Shown here piece after piece: positions 11,523-23,057 of a stretch of DNA of 64,000 nt; the stretch's first letter is position 1, and every line of letters begins with the position of its first letter. Source of the stretch: Diphasiastrum complanatum (lineage: Eukaryota > Streptophyta > Lycopodiopsida > Lycopodiales > Lycopodiaceae); assembly GCA_029204225.1 (NCBI GenBank), contig MU831915.1, forward strand, positions 33,017-97,016. The letters are read 5' to 3'. Under the pieces are notes generated by a model, which saw only the letters and a program-made list of their open reading frames with translations, was not told the origin of the DNA and did no database searches. Position numbers and translations under genes: made by a program.

Positions 11523-12250
11523 TTACTCCTTTCCTTTGCCCGTCTTCCTTTTGGTCACTCTTTTGGGAGAAGAGGACTCTTCCTGCCTTAAATCCATTTC
11601 TTCATCAGTCCAACTTATCTTCCTGGGTGTTGCCTCTCCCTTATGGCTCTCTGAAAGGCTCTTCCACTCTGCTTCAACTTCCATCCCTTCTGAGCTCTCA
11701 CCTATTTGTTCCAAGGATGGAGAGGCCTCTCTTCTCTCAGCTTGTGAATCATTCACCATGCCCTTGCTCTTCATCCATGAGGTGCTTGCTCTTATATTCC
11801 TTGATGTGTGAAAGAGCATCCCTGTCATGTATACTGGCTGCCTCCTCCTGCTCCTTCGTAAGATTTTGGACCAGTTGAGAGAACTCAACTTCATCTTCCT
11901 CAGCTAGCAACTTTGTTCCTGCTATCACTAAAGCTTGTTTGAAGCTTATTTGTCCACCTGTGGAAGCTTGCCTATGTACCCCCTTTGTGCAAGGGGTTCT
12001 TGTACCTTTTGCCTTGTCAATTGTGCCCTTGAAAGCTTGCTTTCTCTGGCTGAAAATCTCATTTTGCTACTGGTCAAACTGCGATTGACCAGCTAAGGTC
12101 TGGAACTCTTCAAACTCCCTCAAAAGAGCCCTATTTCTCCATGGTTGAGTTGCCTTTGTGCTCTAGGAGCCTTTTGTGCCCTTCTCTTGCTCATCCCTCT
12201 TCATTAGATCATCTCCTTCGTTCTTCTTCTACTCCATCTTTTTCGCTTGG
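11523..12250 (-). pseudogene. LINE ORF1 N-terminal extension and 5' region
   Basis: Two minus-strand frames give a Ser/Glu/Lys-rich, low-complexity stretch: 'LAEEDEVEFSQLVQNLTKEQ' near 11,850-11,910 in one frame, then a 124-residue polar frame at 11,523-11,894. A frameshift joins them near 11,790. This fits the disordered N-terminal half of a plant LINE ORF1. The 5' limit of the element is uncertain. From 12,260 to about 12,480 nothing recognisable remains. Confidence 0.55.
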
Positions 12251-12578
12251 AAACTGTCCATCCGCAAAAAAAAAAACATCAATAACTTTCAAACCAAAAG
12301 TTATCTGAAGAATCTCTTCGATCAGCTTGTAGAGGACACAATTTCACTCGTTTTATTTTTTAACATCAGCTCGATCTAACGGCAAGATCATCTGCAATAT
12401 GCTCTAGAAGCCTATAGAAACCTAAAAAAATAGCATCTCCAAAGCTCTCCAATAGGATTTTCATATTTGATGATTAAAACTTTCAATATATATACTATTG
12501 CAATTGATCACAATATTGTTATTGGTTTTGTATGTCGGATTCCGAAATATGAGCAATGATTTCAAGATGTGCAATGTC

Positions 12579-13236
12579 TTAACTAGACATTAGGAACCGC
12601 ATCGATTTCTTTGCTGGTGTCCGCTCGCCGTAAATTTCGCATGCTTGCTCGTAGATCTGGAGGAATCTGATAGGATCTGATGACCCATCGTATTTAGGTA
12701 TTTCCATTCGTGGTGCCCTCTGGACTGCTTGTAATGGTGTAACAGATACAGGTTGGCCCATTGGATCCATTGGTGCTGGTTCTGGCTCTACCTCGACTTG
12801 CGCAGCTGCTACTCTGGGAAGGTTTGCTGCTTGCATTAGAGGAGTTTTGAGTTCCAAAAAGACCCTTTAAGAATTCGTGCAAGATGCCTTTTTTATTATT
12901 AAAATAATATAACACTAATACTTCTGACTTGCCATAACTTTTTAATCGTAGCTCAAAACTATGTCATGTAACATATCATTGGAAAGCCCTTGTTGAGCGC
13001 TTTCCAATGCACTAAACTTTGCTAAATTCAGACTTACCACTAGAAAGTTATGTCATTTTTAGTATGGAATCAAAATGTGGACTCAAAAAGTTATGTTACG
13101 TGGTTTTCAAATTTGAGTGTTTTGATTGGTCCATGTGTAAGAAAAATTTGAGAAAAATAATAAAAAGAATCTTTACAAAGGGTCTTTTTTGGATTTAGAA
13201 CTCCTCTAATGATTTATTGCTCTTCTCGCGATTGAT
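12579..13236 (-). pseudogene. Gypsy gag N-terminus (Tat/Athila-like), split by a TIR element and truncated
   Basis: The minus strand encodes the start of a Retrotrans_gag-type capsid: a Pro/Ala/Glu-rich lead, then 'IPKYDGSSDPIRFLQIYEQ', the usual 'FDG..DP..FL..FE' entry motif. The frame stops at about 12,579 and the rest of the element is missing. A 368-bp inverted-repeat element lies inside it (12,839-13,206). The reading frame on either side would be continuous across a single TA, which supports both the gag call and the insertion. The capsid core, protease and polymerase are all lost. Confidence 0.65.
12839..13206. mobile_element. 368-bp MITE-like element with ~35-bp terminal inverted repeats, TA target site
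   Basis: The left end 'GAGGAGTTTTGAG.TCC' and the reverse complement of the right end 'GAGGAGTTCTAAATCC' continue into 'AAAAA(A)GACCCTTT', giving about 35 bp of imperfect TIR. Both ends abut TA (12,837-12,838 and 13,207-13,208). The interior is AT-rich and non-coding. The TA duplication is typical of Tc1/mariner-type MITEs, but the TIR does not start CTCCCTC as in Stowaway, so the superfamily is open. It sits within a gypsy gag frame that would be continuous without it. Confidence 0.75.
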
Positions 13237-14548
13237 CATCCGGATCTCGAATTCATTCGATGATAGGGTCCAAGGATGTTAGATCTTGTTGGCACAATGG
13301 AATACAAACTGGACCCTAGGGGAATAAAATCAATTTGATAGGTCGATAATATGATTTTAGGCCTCTTACGATGGTTTTTCCTTGATAACTTTTTGATCCT
13401 TGCTCCGATTGGCCTGATATTTTCACAGTAGCTGGATCTGGTGTAGATCTATCTACTGTTTTAATCTGAGAAGGTTACTCATGCGAGGGTTGGCTTTTAA
13501 AAGGTTTCTTCACTGATTTTCAGTCCAAAAAACTTAATTTTTTAGAAACTACTGGGAAGTAACTCTCATAGGTTTTACAAGAGCTGTATCTGATATGGAT
13601 CTAGCTCTGAAAATCTCTGCAAAGGTTAACTCTCATAGGCTATAAAAATTTCATTGTCTGTAAGGGTTCAAGAACACTTTTTTTATCTTATCTTCACCAA
13701 TAGTTTATACTAACTCTCGCAGACTTCATCACTGATGTAAAATAACATTCTGAAGCCAATGGAGTGGTCTACAAGAGTTACTTCTAAAATGATTTTCTGG
13801 ATCTTCTGATTTTGTTGATTTTTCAACACTTAAATCCAATTCTCTGCTCATTGGGGTCAAACTAACTCTCACATGATCTTCTATGTCCTTGTCTCACTGA
13901 GATGGAACTCTAGAATTCTCTGCGAGGGTTCTTGGCCTCAGGAATTGAAAATTTTAATGTTTGCGAGGGTTTTGATGGGTTTTCTCATCTTTTTCTCACT
14001 GGGAACCTTCGCACTGGTACTTAGACTGTGAACTAACTCTCACAAGCTTCTCTATGTCCTGATCTCATTGAGATGGAACTTCAGAGAGCTTTGGGAGAGT
14101 TCTTATGAAAATCTGAATTTTTTTTATATTTTACAAAGATTTTTTGAATTTTTTTTGTTTTTTTTTTTTATTTTTGCAATCCGCTTAGAACTAACTCTGG
14201 CAGGCTTCTATGCATGTCTAGGACAGTCTCCTGGAGTTGTTGTCAGTCGTGCGAGGATTAACTCTCACTGGTTTTGGAGAAAACAAAATCTAATGGAAAT
14301 TTTGGCTCTTTTTCCCTCCAAAATGCATATTGGTGTAGTTTTTGGATTTTTTCAAGTTTTGGTTTGGATGTCAAGCCCTTAGAAGTTGTTCAGGGCCTCC
14401 TCTACCTCTAACACCTCCTCCACTAGCTGTGAACAGTCCAAGCACACAAAAATACAAAAATCTAACTATCTCTACCCAAAAATCCACCTAAAACACTAAA
14501 AGACAGGAAACAACTAAAAAGGCAGCTATACTAGTTAGAGAGAACCTA
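13237..14548 (-). mobile_element. Gypsy (Tat/Athila-like) untranslated leader with dispersed short repeats
   Basis: This lies between the PBS and gag. On the plus strand, 'aactctc' followed by 'rcarg' or 'atagg' recurs at least seven times between about 13,465 and 14,270, often paired with 'tgcgagggtt'. The spacing is roughly 80-150 bp. No protein is visible. The pattern looks like a decayed tandem array in the leader. Confidence 0.5.
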
Positions 14549-14566
14549 TCCCCGACAACAGCGCCA
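14549..14566 (-). other. Gypsy primer-binding site (tRNA-Asp type)
   Basis: The minus strand reads TGGCGCTGTTGTCGGGGA, one base after an LTR end in ..CCTACA. Plant Tat/Athila-lineage elements commonly use TGGCGCCGTTGCCGGGG-type sites. This is the best evidence for the lineage of this element. Confidence 0.7.
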
Positions 14567-14567
14567 C

Positions 14568-15373
14568 TGTAGGGATGTATATTTATTCAGTGAGCAGCCC
14601 TTGCGCCTTTCAAAGAGGGTTAGATCACTAAAATAGGCCCTAATTATGCAAAGATGCTACTTTTAGTTGGTTTTTTACTTTCTCCCTTAACTCTACTCCC
14701 TCTTAACACTACCCCCACTAACTCTACTCCACTAAACTAGCATTCCACATGATTTTGGGTGAAAGGGAAGAGAAGAATAGAAGAGATGGAGAGGAGAAGA
14801 GGAGAGAGATAGCGTGGAGAGGGAGGTTAGCTCAAAAGCTCAAGATGGAGAAACCATAACTATTAAAACAATAAACAAGGAAATGGAAAGCAAGTAGCAA
14901 ACACAACAATAGCATTAGCATGAGTGCTTAGCAAATGAGGATGCTTTGGCTCTCCAAAATAGTAGAATCTCTTCCTTCTCATTAAGCATGAAAATAGAGT
15001 ACATGAGGTGCCTTTTTATAAATGGGAAAGGCCCTTGCCCCAAAATACTATTCGCTAATATATACACTAATCATATCCATTCATCTTGGACTCAACTTAA
15101 TCCAAGGGTCCTAAAAAAGTACATTGGATATCACAAGATTCATGTGAGTCCCAAATTGGACCCAACTCAAAAAAGTTTAACACTAAGTTCTAAACTTGAC
15201 TTTGTGGCCTCTAGTTTTAAATAAAATAATAAGGCCTAAGCCTATTATTCTATTTACAACTCAACTTGTGTGCTAATTGGGCCATGGGCTTATATACGCA
15301 GGATGTTATGCCCTTGCAACACCTTTTATTAGCCAATATTAATTATTACAATATGTTGGGAATACCCCCAACA
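14568..15373 (-). repeat. Gypsy 5' LTR (minus strand)
   Basis: About 806 bp, starting (minus) TGTTGGGGGTATTCCC at 15,373 and ending ..CCTACA beside the PBS. A TATA-like 'TATATAAG' occurs on the minus strand near 15,290. It abuts an unrelated plus-strand gypsy protease frame, suggesting this element landed inside that older copy. The matching 3' LTR is absent. Confidence 0.65.
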
Positions 15374-15786
15374 ACCTCACCAATCTGCTCAGTGAAAGGG
15401 ACAATATCAAAATTCCAGCTACCCATCGCCAATCTCGCGAAGTCCTAGCTGTACTAGATGGTGGCTTAGGTGTCAACATCATTTCCACCTCCCTCATATT
15501 AGAATGGAATTTAAGAGACAAACTTATCAAACCCACTTGTCAGCTTAGGATGTCTAATCAAAGTGTGGTCCGGCCTACCGGTTTCCTCCCACAAGTGCTA
15601 ATCAGACTAGGAGGCCTGAAATTTTCCATAGACCCAGTCGTACTCGCTATTCCTAGCAATGCCTATTCCTATGAGTTACTACTTGGTCACCCATGGCTTA
15701 CCAATGCAAGAGTCGTTCACGACTGGAGCAAAGGTCGAGTCACCTTTGGAAGTACAATGCCCTGTTTTTATTTTGATATGTATTAG
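15374..15786 (+). pseudogene. Gypsy aspartic protease fragment with DGG at the active site
   Basis: The open frame running to the stop at 15,784 encodes a retropepsin-like fold. It has 'VLAVLDGGLGVNIIS' (codons from about 15,442), where retroviral proteases carry D[ST]G.[AS]..I. It ends with 'YELLLGHPWLTNARVVHDW', matching the 'LLGRPWL...A..D' C-terminal motif of plant gypsy proteases. The catalytic Asp remains but the next residue is Gly, so activity is unlikely. The upstream side is cut by the LTR ending at 15,373. No RT follows. Confidence 0.65.
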
Positions 15787-16339
15787 TTGCTTTATTTCCT
15801 AAATTTTGTTCTTTAATTCTGTTTACTGCCTGCTTGCCATTTCAACAATTTTTTTGGGTGTGTTTTCTTGTTTCAAAACATCAAGTTATCATCAAATCAG
15901 GCATACAATCAGTCTTTTTCTATGCAATCGCAAGAATCATTCTTTTTCCAAAATTTTGTTTCACAACCACACCAGATAGAGTTCGCCCACCCCCTTTTTT
16001 CTTAGTATGCATGATTCATTTATTACCTCCACGAATTAGGTCTCAGAGACAAACTTTTCATAAATAGAAAGAATTAGTTTTTTGCATCAAATCCTCATTG
16101 ATAAAATTCGTAGACAATTTGTCGAGCCTTAAAATCACCTCCACGGTTTCTCTGTCATATCTGCGAATTTTGATCAGACCCATTTTTGTACTATCAGTCA
16201 TTTTCGCTCATTTGTGTACAAAAAATCACTTACAGAAATTCGCCGACCCTTAGAACAGTGCCTCAAAATTTGCACACCTCACTGAGAAATCGTGAGCACT
16301 GAGGACGATTACTGCATAAAGTTACGAAATTCCTATCCA

Positions 16340-16608
16340 AAAAAATCTATATATAGGCCTCACTCATTCTCTCCACGAGTTCATTCTAGATTTTTGCAAG
16401 AGACTTCTTGCTGAAAATTCTCAGAACCTCTCCAGAACTATCTAGAATTACTGTCATCATGACTTCCAAAGACTCATTGCTCTCACTACACCGCTGGAAG
16501 GTCCCCTGTTTGCGGGGGGAAAGACCCCTTTTTCAAGCTATTTTCGATGAAAAAATCGTCGCCGCGCGCTATGACGTTGACGTGGAATCGTTCAAAAACG
16601 ACGCGTAA
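16340..16608 (+). promoter_or_regulatory. TATA-containing LTR-like promoter and short open frame
   Basis: 'CTATATATAGG' at about 16,350 is followed some 100 bp later by an ATG (16,460). That ATG opens a 49-codon frame ending at 16,606-16,608, rich in charged and aromatic residues and with no recognised motif. It may be the start of an LTR element's gag. From 15,787 to 16,340 I see only AT-rich non-coding sequence. Confidence 0.3.
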
Positions 16609-16620
16609 ATGGCCCATAAT

Positions 16621-19030
16621 GGCCGGCTGCACTTTTATTGAAACTCTATCTATTTATTAATTTACGCTGGACTTAAATTTATTTAAGAGACCTATGCCCC
16701 TAGTTCCCGAGTTTGTCTGGGCTAGGAGGTGCCAGTTCATCTTGAAAACTAGTTAAATGGCAGTTTTGTTTACCGTGAGCCCATAGAAACTGAAACCGTA
16801 AATAGGGCCCAACTTGACTTTGAAATTGCAAGTTGAGACCAAGTTAGGTGTTAAGAACGAATTTGGGCCAGTGCCCTATTTTTAGAGGCAATTTTTTGAA
16901 AAGTCATAAGGAGGTGTCCCATTTCTTAAAGGGGTGCACCTCTAACCCATTGAGCCCCTACGTATAGGGAGGGGTGTGGGACAGCATTTTCATTGTCATA
17001 TTCTTGGAGAAAGAGAGAACTTGTGTGGAGAAGTTTGGAGAAAGGGAAGGAGTAGAAGTTGTTTTGCTTGGTGCCTCCCACTCTTCCACTTCCAATTTGT
17101 GCTCAATACCACAGAGACAAGGAGGAAGAAAGGAGAAGAGGCTGATCTGCCTGGTGCCTTCCACTCTAATTTCTTTGTTGGATCTTTGCTGCAAACTGCT
17201 TATACTTCATTGCTATTGCTCTGTTTCTCAGCCTTTAGCATTGTGTTTATTTCTTGGATCATTGTTTATTGAATCAGATTTGATGCCATTTGTTGTGTTG
17301 CCTCTAACCCTATGGTTGCAGGCCTTGACATTCTGAGGATTGTACTTGTATATCTTTCCTATCTCTGACATTTGCTTGCAGGCCTGTGAAAAAGTTGGAA
17401 GCTTTGTTGTCTCATTGGCAAGGATTCAAGAGTAGAAGACTGATCTGTTGTCTCAAAGTGTTTAATTCACTTCCTTGCAGTTCTATATGTGATAGGCTGT
17501 ATATCTAAAACTGTAGAATCTAAGAATTGGTCAAGATTACTCCCTGCTCAAAGAAAAACCATAGCTTAAGTGTCTTATTTGATGTTGAAACAATGTTTTT
17601 GTGCTGCTTGTGAATTGTTTGTGTGAGAACCATTTTTCAGAGATGCACTGATGGTTCCGGATGTCATTATTTTGTTTCAAATGCATGATTGTATATCTTT
17701 CTATTGCTTTAGTTCTGTGGCCAGAATGGCAACTGTTTGAATGCCATCGAGTCACAAGACATATTTCTTATCACTGAAGACTAACCTGATTGGTTCTTCT
17801 ATTGGAGGAAAGAAGTGTGTGCATCATGTTTAAGAAGGATGATGGCAGAGGATAAGGGGTTCAATCTCTGCTGTCTGTAATGGTAGTTTGACCTGCCTGT
17901 GCACTAATCTCCTTCCTATACCTGCTTGCCTGCGGTTCCTACCTGATCAGCGGCCTGTCCACGCTCAAAGCCTTCTCCATTTGCATCTCCCTGCTACCGC
18001 GACCCTGTAGCTGATGGATCTACCTGTGGCAGCCCTTCACGAGTTGCCTTCTGACCTACCCCTGCTGTGGCCCGCTCTGCCCTGCGACTTGTTGAGGGCC
18101 GTGCCCTTCTCAGCCTCGGGCTCGCTACCCGTGGATATCATGGGTTGTCATTGGACCTAACTCCAGGTGCGTGTTTGATCAATAGTCTTATCCTCTCCTG
18201 CCTGTTTGCGGCCATCTCATCTGTTCCCTATCTACGGGATCAATTTACAAGCAAACTCTACTTTGTTAGCAGCCCTCTCTAATCCTTGCTTACGACCAAC
18301 GCTAACTACCCATTGTTGATTAGAAAAGGAAATTATGGGCACTTAGATTATTGTAAGATGGGGCATTCCACACATCTAGTTTGCAACCCATTTATTGCTT
18401 ACTTGAGATCTTCCAATCTCATTTGTGGAGATCTTTAACCTTTAACCTCAGCCATTCGGTCACCCATCGTTCACGACCTAGTGATGTTGTACGCACTTCT
18501 ATCTTGCTTGTCTATCACTGCTCGGAGTGTGCCTTATCACATTTTGGCCCTACGGTGTTTGTGAGAGAGTGCCCAACTGCCCAATTGTGATCTGTGATCA
18601 ATCTCAGATGTGAGGACTCTACGTATCGCTAGAAATTAGGCCATCTATTAGGTTCTGACTATTACCGATTAAGAGACAACCAAATTATTGTTATCTACCA
18701 ATTCTACAGTTGCTGCAAATAACCTACACTGAGAATCGAATGTTGTTTGAAATCACAAGTCTTTGAAGGTCATTTTCTGCCTGTCCATCGTTGCTCGGAT
18801 TGTAGCCTATGAAGATTTGGCCCTACGGTCCTCATTGAGAGTTCCGTAGGTTATTTGAAAATTGTCGGTAGACCGTTAGGAATTTGCCTTGCCGATTGCC
18901 ATTAAAAGTGTCGGTGGTCATGAACGGCCTTATTTTCGACTCCATACCCAATGGAGCTTGAGCTGTAATTGTGGTATAGACCGACTTCCGTTAGCATTTC
19001 CTTAGATTGGCAGTCAATTTGGGGGTCGTT
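16621..19030. other. Unassigned, no convincing gene; one internal duplication
   Basis: No protein domain is recognisable on either strand. There is LTR-like sequence at 16,900-17,500 (a purine-rich leader with 'cttgcaggcctg' twice). A pair of related segments at about 18,503-18,563 and 18,778-18,840 share 'tgctcgga.tgt' and 'tttggccctacgg'. Confidence 0.5.
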
Positions 19031-19049
19031 TCTAATCCTTCATCCCCAA

Positions 19050-20288
19050 ATCCTTTTCGGACAATTTATCATTGCTTTATATCAAGAATTATCTTGATGT
19101 GCTGATACTGGCCAAAGATCTGTTAATAAACATTGGTTTTGATATCAGTCATTTCATTGATCAGCAGAGTGAGAGTCTAGTCCGAGTGGCCTATTCCACA
19201 TACTCAGATGAGTTCCATTCCTTCAAACTCACCTCCAAGGATGGCAGTTAAACATCATCGACATCTCCCCAAAATGCTTACAACGCATTGGATTTCTAAA
19301 TCTGGGCAAGACGAACTAGCTCTGATTCCAAATATTTCACGAAGTTCCTGCAAGAAGATGGCAAAACCATTGCGTAGATACATCAAGCTGATCAAAGGTC
19401 CTATGCTTCGGGCAGCCGCTGAAATCCTCGTGCACATGGTAGAGGTCCACATCGCCAAGATGGATCGTATCCCTCCTAGCGATCTGTTTTCATTGACTAT
19501 GACCATAGAAGACCCCACCAACAATTACAAGTGGGCAAAAAAAGTCGTTGACAAACTATGTGTAGTGCTGAAAGCTAGGAAATCCCCTACCAAGTGAGGC
19601 TATATATTGCACATGTTGGTCACACAACATCTGGGATGGCAAACGGCTGGCGTATTGAAAGAGCTAGAGGAAGTCTATCCTAGCACAAAGAAGTGGGCCA
19701 ACCCACAGGTATCAACAGAACTTGTCTCACCGGCACCTCCCACAAAGAAGCAGAAGGGTAAGGCAGTCAACACCGATGACAATTTTTCCTGATATCTTAT
19801 CCAGTGATACAGGGGCAGAGTATGCTAAATCTAGAGGGAGCTTGAAATCCTCTCAAGTCCCAAAGGAGGTTCTAGCACAGCAGGAGGCTTCACTCCAACA
19901 AGCCCACCAAGCGGTAGCTGCAGTAGCTGGCTTTTTTTATGCTGGCGCTTTCGGTCCTTGTTCAGTAAGCGTGATTCCATTCACTCAGATCACTTCCACC
20001 ATTCCGGTATCATTACCTACTAACACCACTCCTCTTCCACCACTACCCCCACCATTTACTACCACATCCACTCCCTCATTCACAATTTACACAGATTTTG
20101 ACTCCATAATCCCCATAAAGCCCTCACCAATACATTCTTCCACTCTACTTGACTCTATAGTCAATGTAGATGATTTTGCATTGCAGTTATTAACACAAAC
20201 CCCATCCACCACCATCACAACTAATCCACAAAGCACCATGGCAGCCCAGATCATGACGTACAATATTTTGCAGACAATTGTGGCCTAG
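19050..20288 (+). pseudogene. Unknown decayed coding region, possibly gag of an LTR element
   Basis: Three plus-strand frames follow each other. About 19,085-19,250 reads 'NYLDVLILAKDLLINIGFDI'. From 19,208 to 19,788 a basic frame with one in-frame stop (19,595) ends in 'PPTKKQKGKAV', resembling a nuclear-localisation patch. From 19,722 to 20,288 comes a Gln/Ala helix, then a Pro/Thr/Ser-rich tail. A purine run and LTR-like sequence lie downstream at about 20,645. I do not recognise the family; a non-autonomous gypsy gag is my best guess. Confidence 0.35.
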
Positions 20289-20644
20289 TAGCATGTTTGG
20301 CAGAACTCAAAGGATATTGGGATAGGGGGCTCCCACCAATTGCCATAGATATCAACAAGCCCTTGTAGACTGAAGATGATCATATCAACGTTGTCGGCTT
20401 TATTACCAAGCATCGCTCACTTCGGCGCTCCATGTCAACATGATCGAACTCTAGAAAATCAATGGATTCCTGCAAGGCATGTTCCATTGTTACAAACAAC
20501 TACCCTTCCTTAATAGATTACGCTGGCAGATGATGGAGGGTATCGGCAACCAAATCTATCAAACCCGCCAACAATAGTCTCGCCTCCAGAAAGCTCAAAA
20601 GATCCAGGACGAAAAAACTTTGATTGGTGTGGGACCACCAATCC

Positions 20645-21300
20645 AATGAGGGGGATAATGCTAGCAACTGTGCAAACATAGTGAAAATATAAAAAAGAAA
20701 TAAAACTCCGTGGCATTTGTTTTGTAAGCCCACGTATGAGTATTTGCCAATAAACTTCTACTATGGCATGTGATTTGTAAGACCATGGGTGGAAGCTTAA
20801 AATAATAAAATAGCTTAAACTTAGGATTAGAACTTAGACTTAAGAGAATTAAGCTTAGAAATATTCTAAGTTGTCTTAAGTTATCTTAAGTCCCAAATTA
20901 GAAACTTTTTAAAGTTCCAAGTTCTAAGAAGTTTTAGAAGCCTTAGAATGGCTAGTTTTAAACTAATCTCATAAGTTAGTGGATACTTATGGAAGGCCCT
21001 TCTTGCTATAAGAAGAGAGGCATTTGATGCAGCTCTAGGGAAGGTGCTCGGGCCTCCTCTTGCCTCCTTTCATTGATTTTTATTGTGGCATGTTTTTAAT
21101 TGCTTTATGCTTAGTTTAGCCGCAATTTATTATTTTCATCTCCCTTTTGGGTGTTAAAATAGGATCTAGTTTTTGTTAATCTTGGCTAGTTGGGTAAGCC
21201 TTAGTCAAGTTAGTTTTTATTTCCGTTACGAGCACCAGTTGGGACAGCCTTGGCGCTTCCTTCCTTCTTGTTTATATTTTACAGTTGAAAGCTATTTGTA
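20645..21300 (+). repeat. Possible 3' LTR after a purine run
   Basis: 'AATGAGGGGGA' (about 20,645) could be a polypurine tract, followed by a TG start near 20,659. 'TGCTATAAGAAGAG' near 21,012 looks like a TATA region. At 20,800-20,950 there is a cluster of variants of 'cttaga/cttaag'. No partner LTR was found, so this is tentative. Confidence 0.3.
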
Positions 21301-21384
21301 GGACTTAGAAGGTGGACGACCGGTCTACTACTATACTACACCCAAATCCCTTCTTAGACCTTGCCACCGCATAGAAGTAAAAAT

Positions 21385-22056
21385 ACTTCAAACAATTTTG
21401 TAACATACCCCCACTACAATTTTGGTGACAGTCCCTTTGGCACCTATGTGTAGCACAGGCATCCCAAAGGAAACTGGGAACCACACTTAGCTTCCCAGCC
21501 TTCCACTCTTGCCATCCAAACCCACTGGACATACAAGCAGCCAACTCGCCAACAACGATCAGACTTAACCAGCTTGAAGTTCCGAAAACCAACATTGAGA
21601 TCCAACCTGGCGCCATGCCAGATCGGGGGTCCCGATGTGGGTGACTTCCCTCCAAGCAAGCCGCCCGACATACATCAAACTTAACCAACTTGAAGCTTCG
21701 TTACAAACGAGTAACATCCATTCCAAGCAAGCGGTCTGACTTACATCAGACTTAACCAACTGAAAGCTTCGTCACGAGCGCTGGAAGCCAACCTGGCGCC
21801 ACGCCAGACTGGACAGCCATAAATAGGTAACTTCCACCCAAGCAAGCCATCCAACTCAGCTGACAGGTTAGAGCCCGTTCCCCAAGAGCTTAACCCATTC
21901 ACGTTCATGCAAGGAACACTCAGAACCACAAGCCGCGACAGATATGGAAACAACCAGTTCCTGGACCAAATGGTCCCGACAGCATACCGCTGGCGCCACG
22001 GACCGAATGGTCCCGACGGCATACCGCTGGCATCCCGGGATACGACCCTCAACTAT
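21385..22056 (-). repeat. LTR related to the 1.1-kb LTR, first part, with internal repeats
   Basis: The segment resembles the LTR at 1098-1740 in composition and phrasing. It contains repeats: units with 'caagcaagc..' then 'atca.acttaaccaact' and 'gaagctt.cgt' near 21,510-21,830. A near-exact pair of about 33 bp lies at 21,963-21,996 and 21,997-22,030, built on 'ggtcccgac.gcataccgc'. It is interrupted by a copia element at 22,057 and appears to resume at 23,626. Confidence 0.45.
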
Positions 22057-22706
22057 TGTGAAAGATTCAACTAGTTTCATCACATTTTGCAATATTTCCA
22101 TATTTTGCATATTGAGGCCAAAACTTGTTTTAGACTTAGAGGTTGACTTTTCAAAGTTCATTAGTCTAAATTTCATTTGAATAAACACTTTTTGAAAGTG
22201 TGGGAAAGATAGAATGCGAGTTTAAGTAGATTCAATTTGAATAAGTTGGGTACATTGAATCTAGACCCAAAATTGGTAAGGTTAGCATTTTGGTGGGAAA
22301 GCCAAGTGGCCAAATAGGGTTTGGACCTGCTATAAAAGGATGTAACTCGTGGAGAGAGTAATCTTCTCTCTTCTCTATCTCATTTCATGCTTATACATGG
22401 TTCTCTTGGGTTCTACTATCCATTGGTGCACTATCTTGGTGATTGCTTGCAATTCTATGTGTAGAATGATCTATATTTGTTATTTTTGGATCCACACGTG
22501 TGAAATACAGTAGCTTTCCGGTTTTGTATGGACAGCAACAGTACATAATCATTTCATTCAAGTTTGATCAAGTTCTATTAGTGTTTGCATCTCAAATTGT
22601 GTGTAGATGCTGATTTTTCTACATTGGTGAAATTGGTAGTGTATTTCTCTTTCTAACCAAAGATCATTCAAGTAGATTGGATCTTAAGGATCTGAAATCT
22701 TTCACA
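22057..22706 (+). repeat. Left LTR of the collapsed copia
   Basis: This is the complete LTR of 650 bp with 8-bp inverted ends TGTGAAAG/CTTTCACA. A 'TATAAAAGG' TATA box lies at about 22,332, and CACACGTGTG at 22,493-22,502. Transcription would start in the CT-rich stretch near 22,360. Confidence 0.85.
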
Positions 22707-23057
22707 TGGTATCAGAGCTTGTGTTTCAGGTTATGAAGGAGGAAATCAGATCTATCAAAGATTTGGTGAAGATATCAAGTCTAGAGCATGCTAGAGAGGA
22801 TTCTACACCAAAATCAGATTTTTTGCCTTTGTAGATTGGATCTTTTGTAGATCAAAACACTAAATAGGTCAATATACTTGTTCAATTCCATTTTTTGAAT
22901 TCACATGCTGGATTTGGCCAATTTTTGGATCATTGGTTCAGCCTAAGTGGTGGCTTATAGATTGCATATCAAATTTTCAGCATTTGCATGTAGATTTGGA
23001 ATAGTCAATTTTTTGTGATTTTGTCAAAACCCTAATTTCGATTGGATCTCTATATAG

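Noticed and set aside
18067-18590. Plus-strand frames at 18.1-18.6 kb
   Set aside because: No recognised domain, no continuation in neighbouring frames; region looks non-coding.
22144-22706. Taking 22,144 (start of similarity to the second copy) as the LTR start
   Set aside because: The TGTGAAAG at 22,057 is the exact inverse of the CTTTCACA end and is preceded by a near target duplication; 22,144 only marks where the right LTR is truncated.
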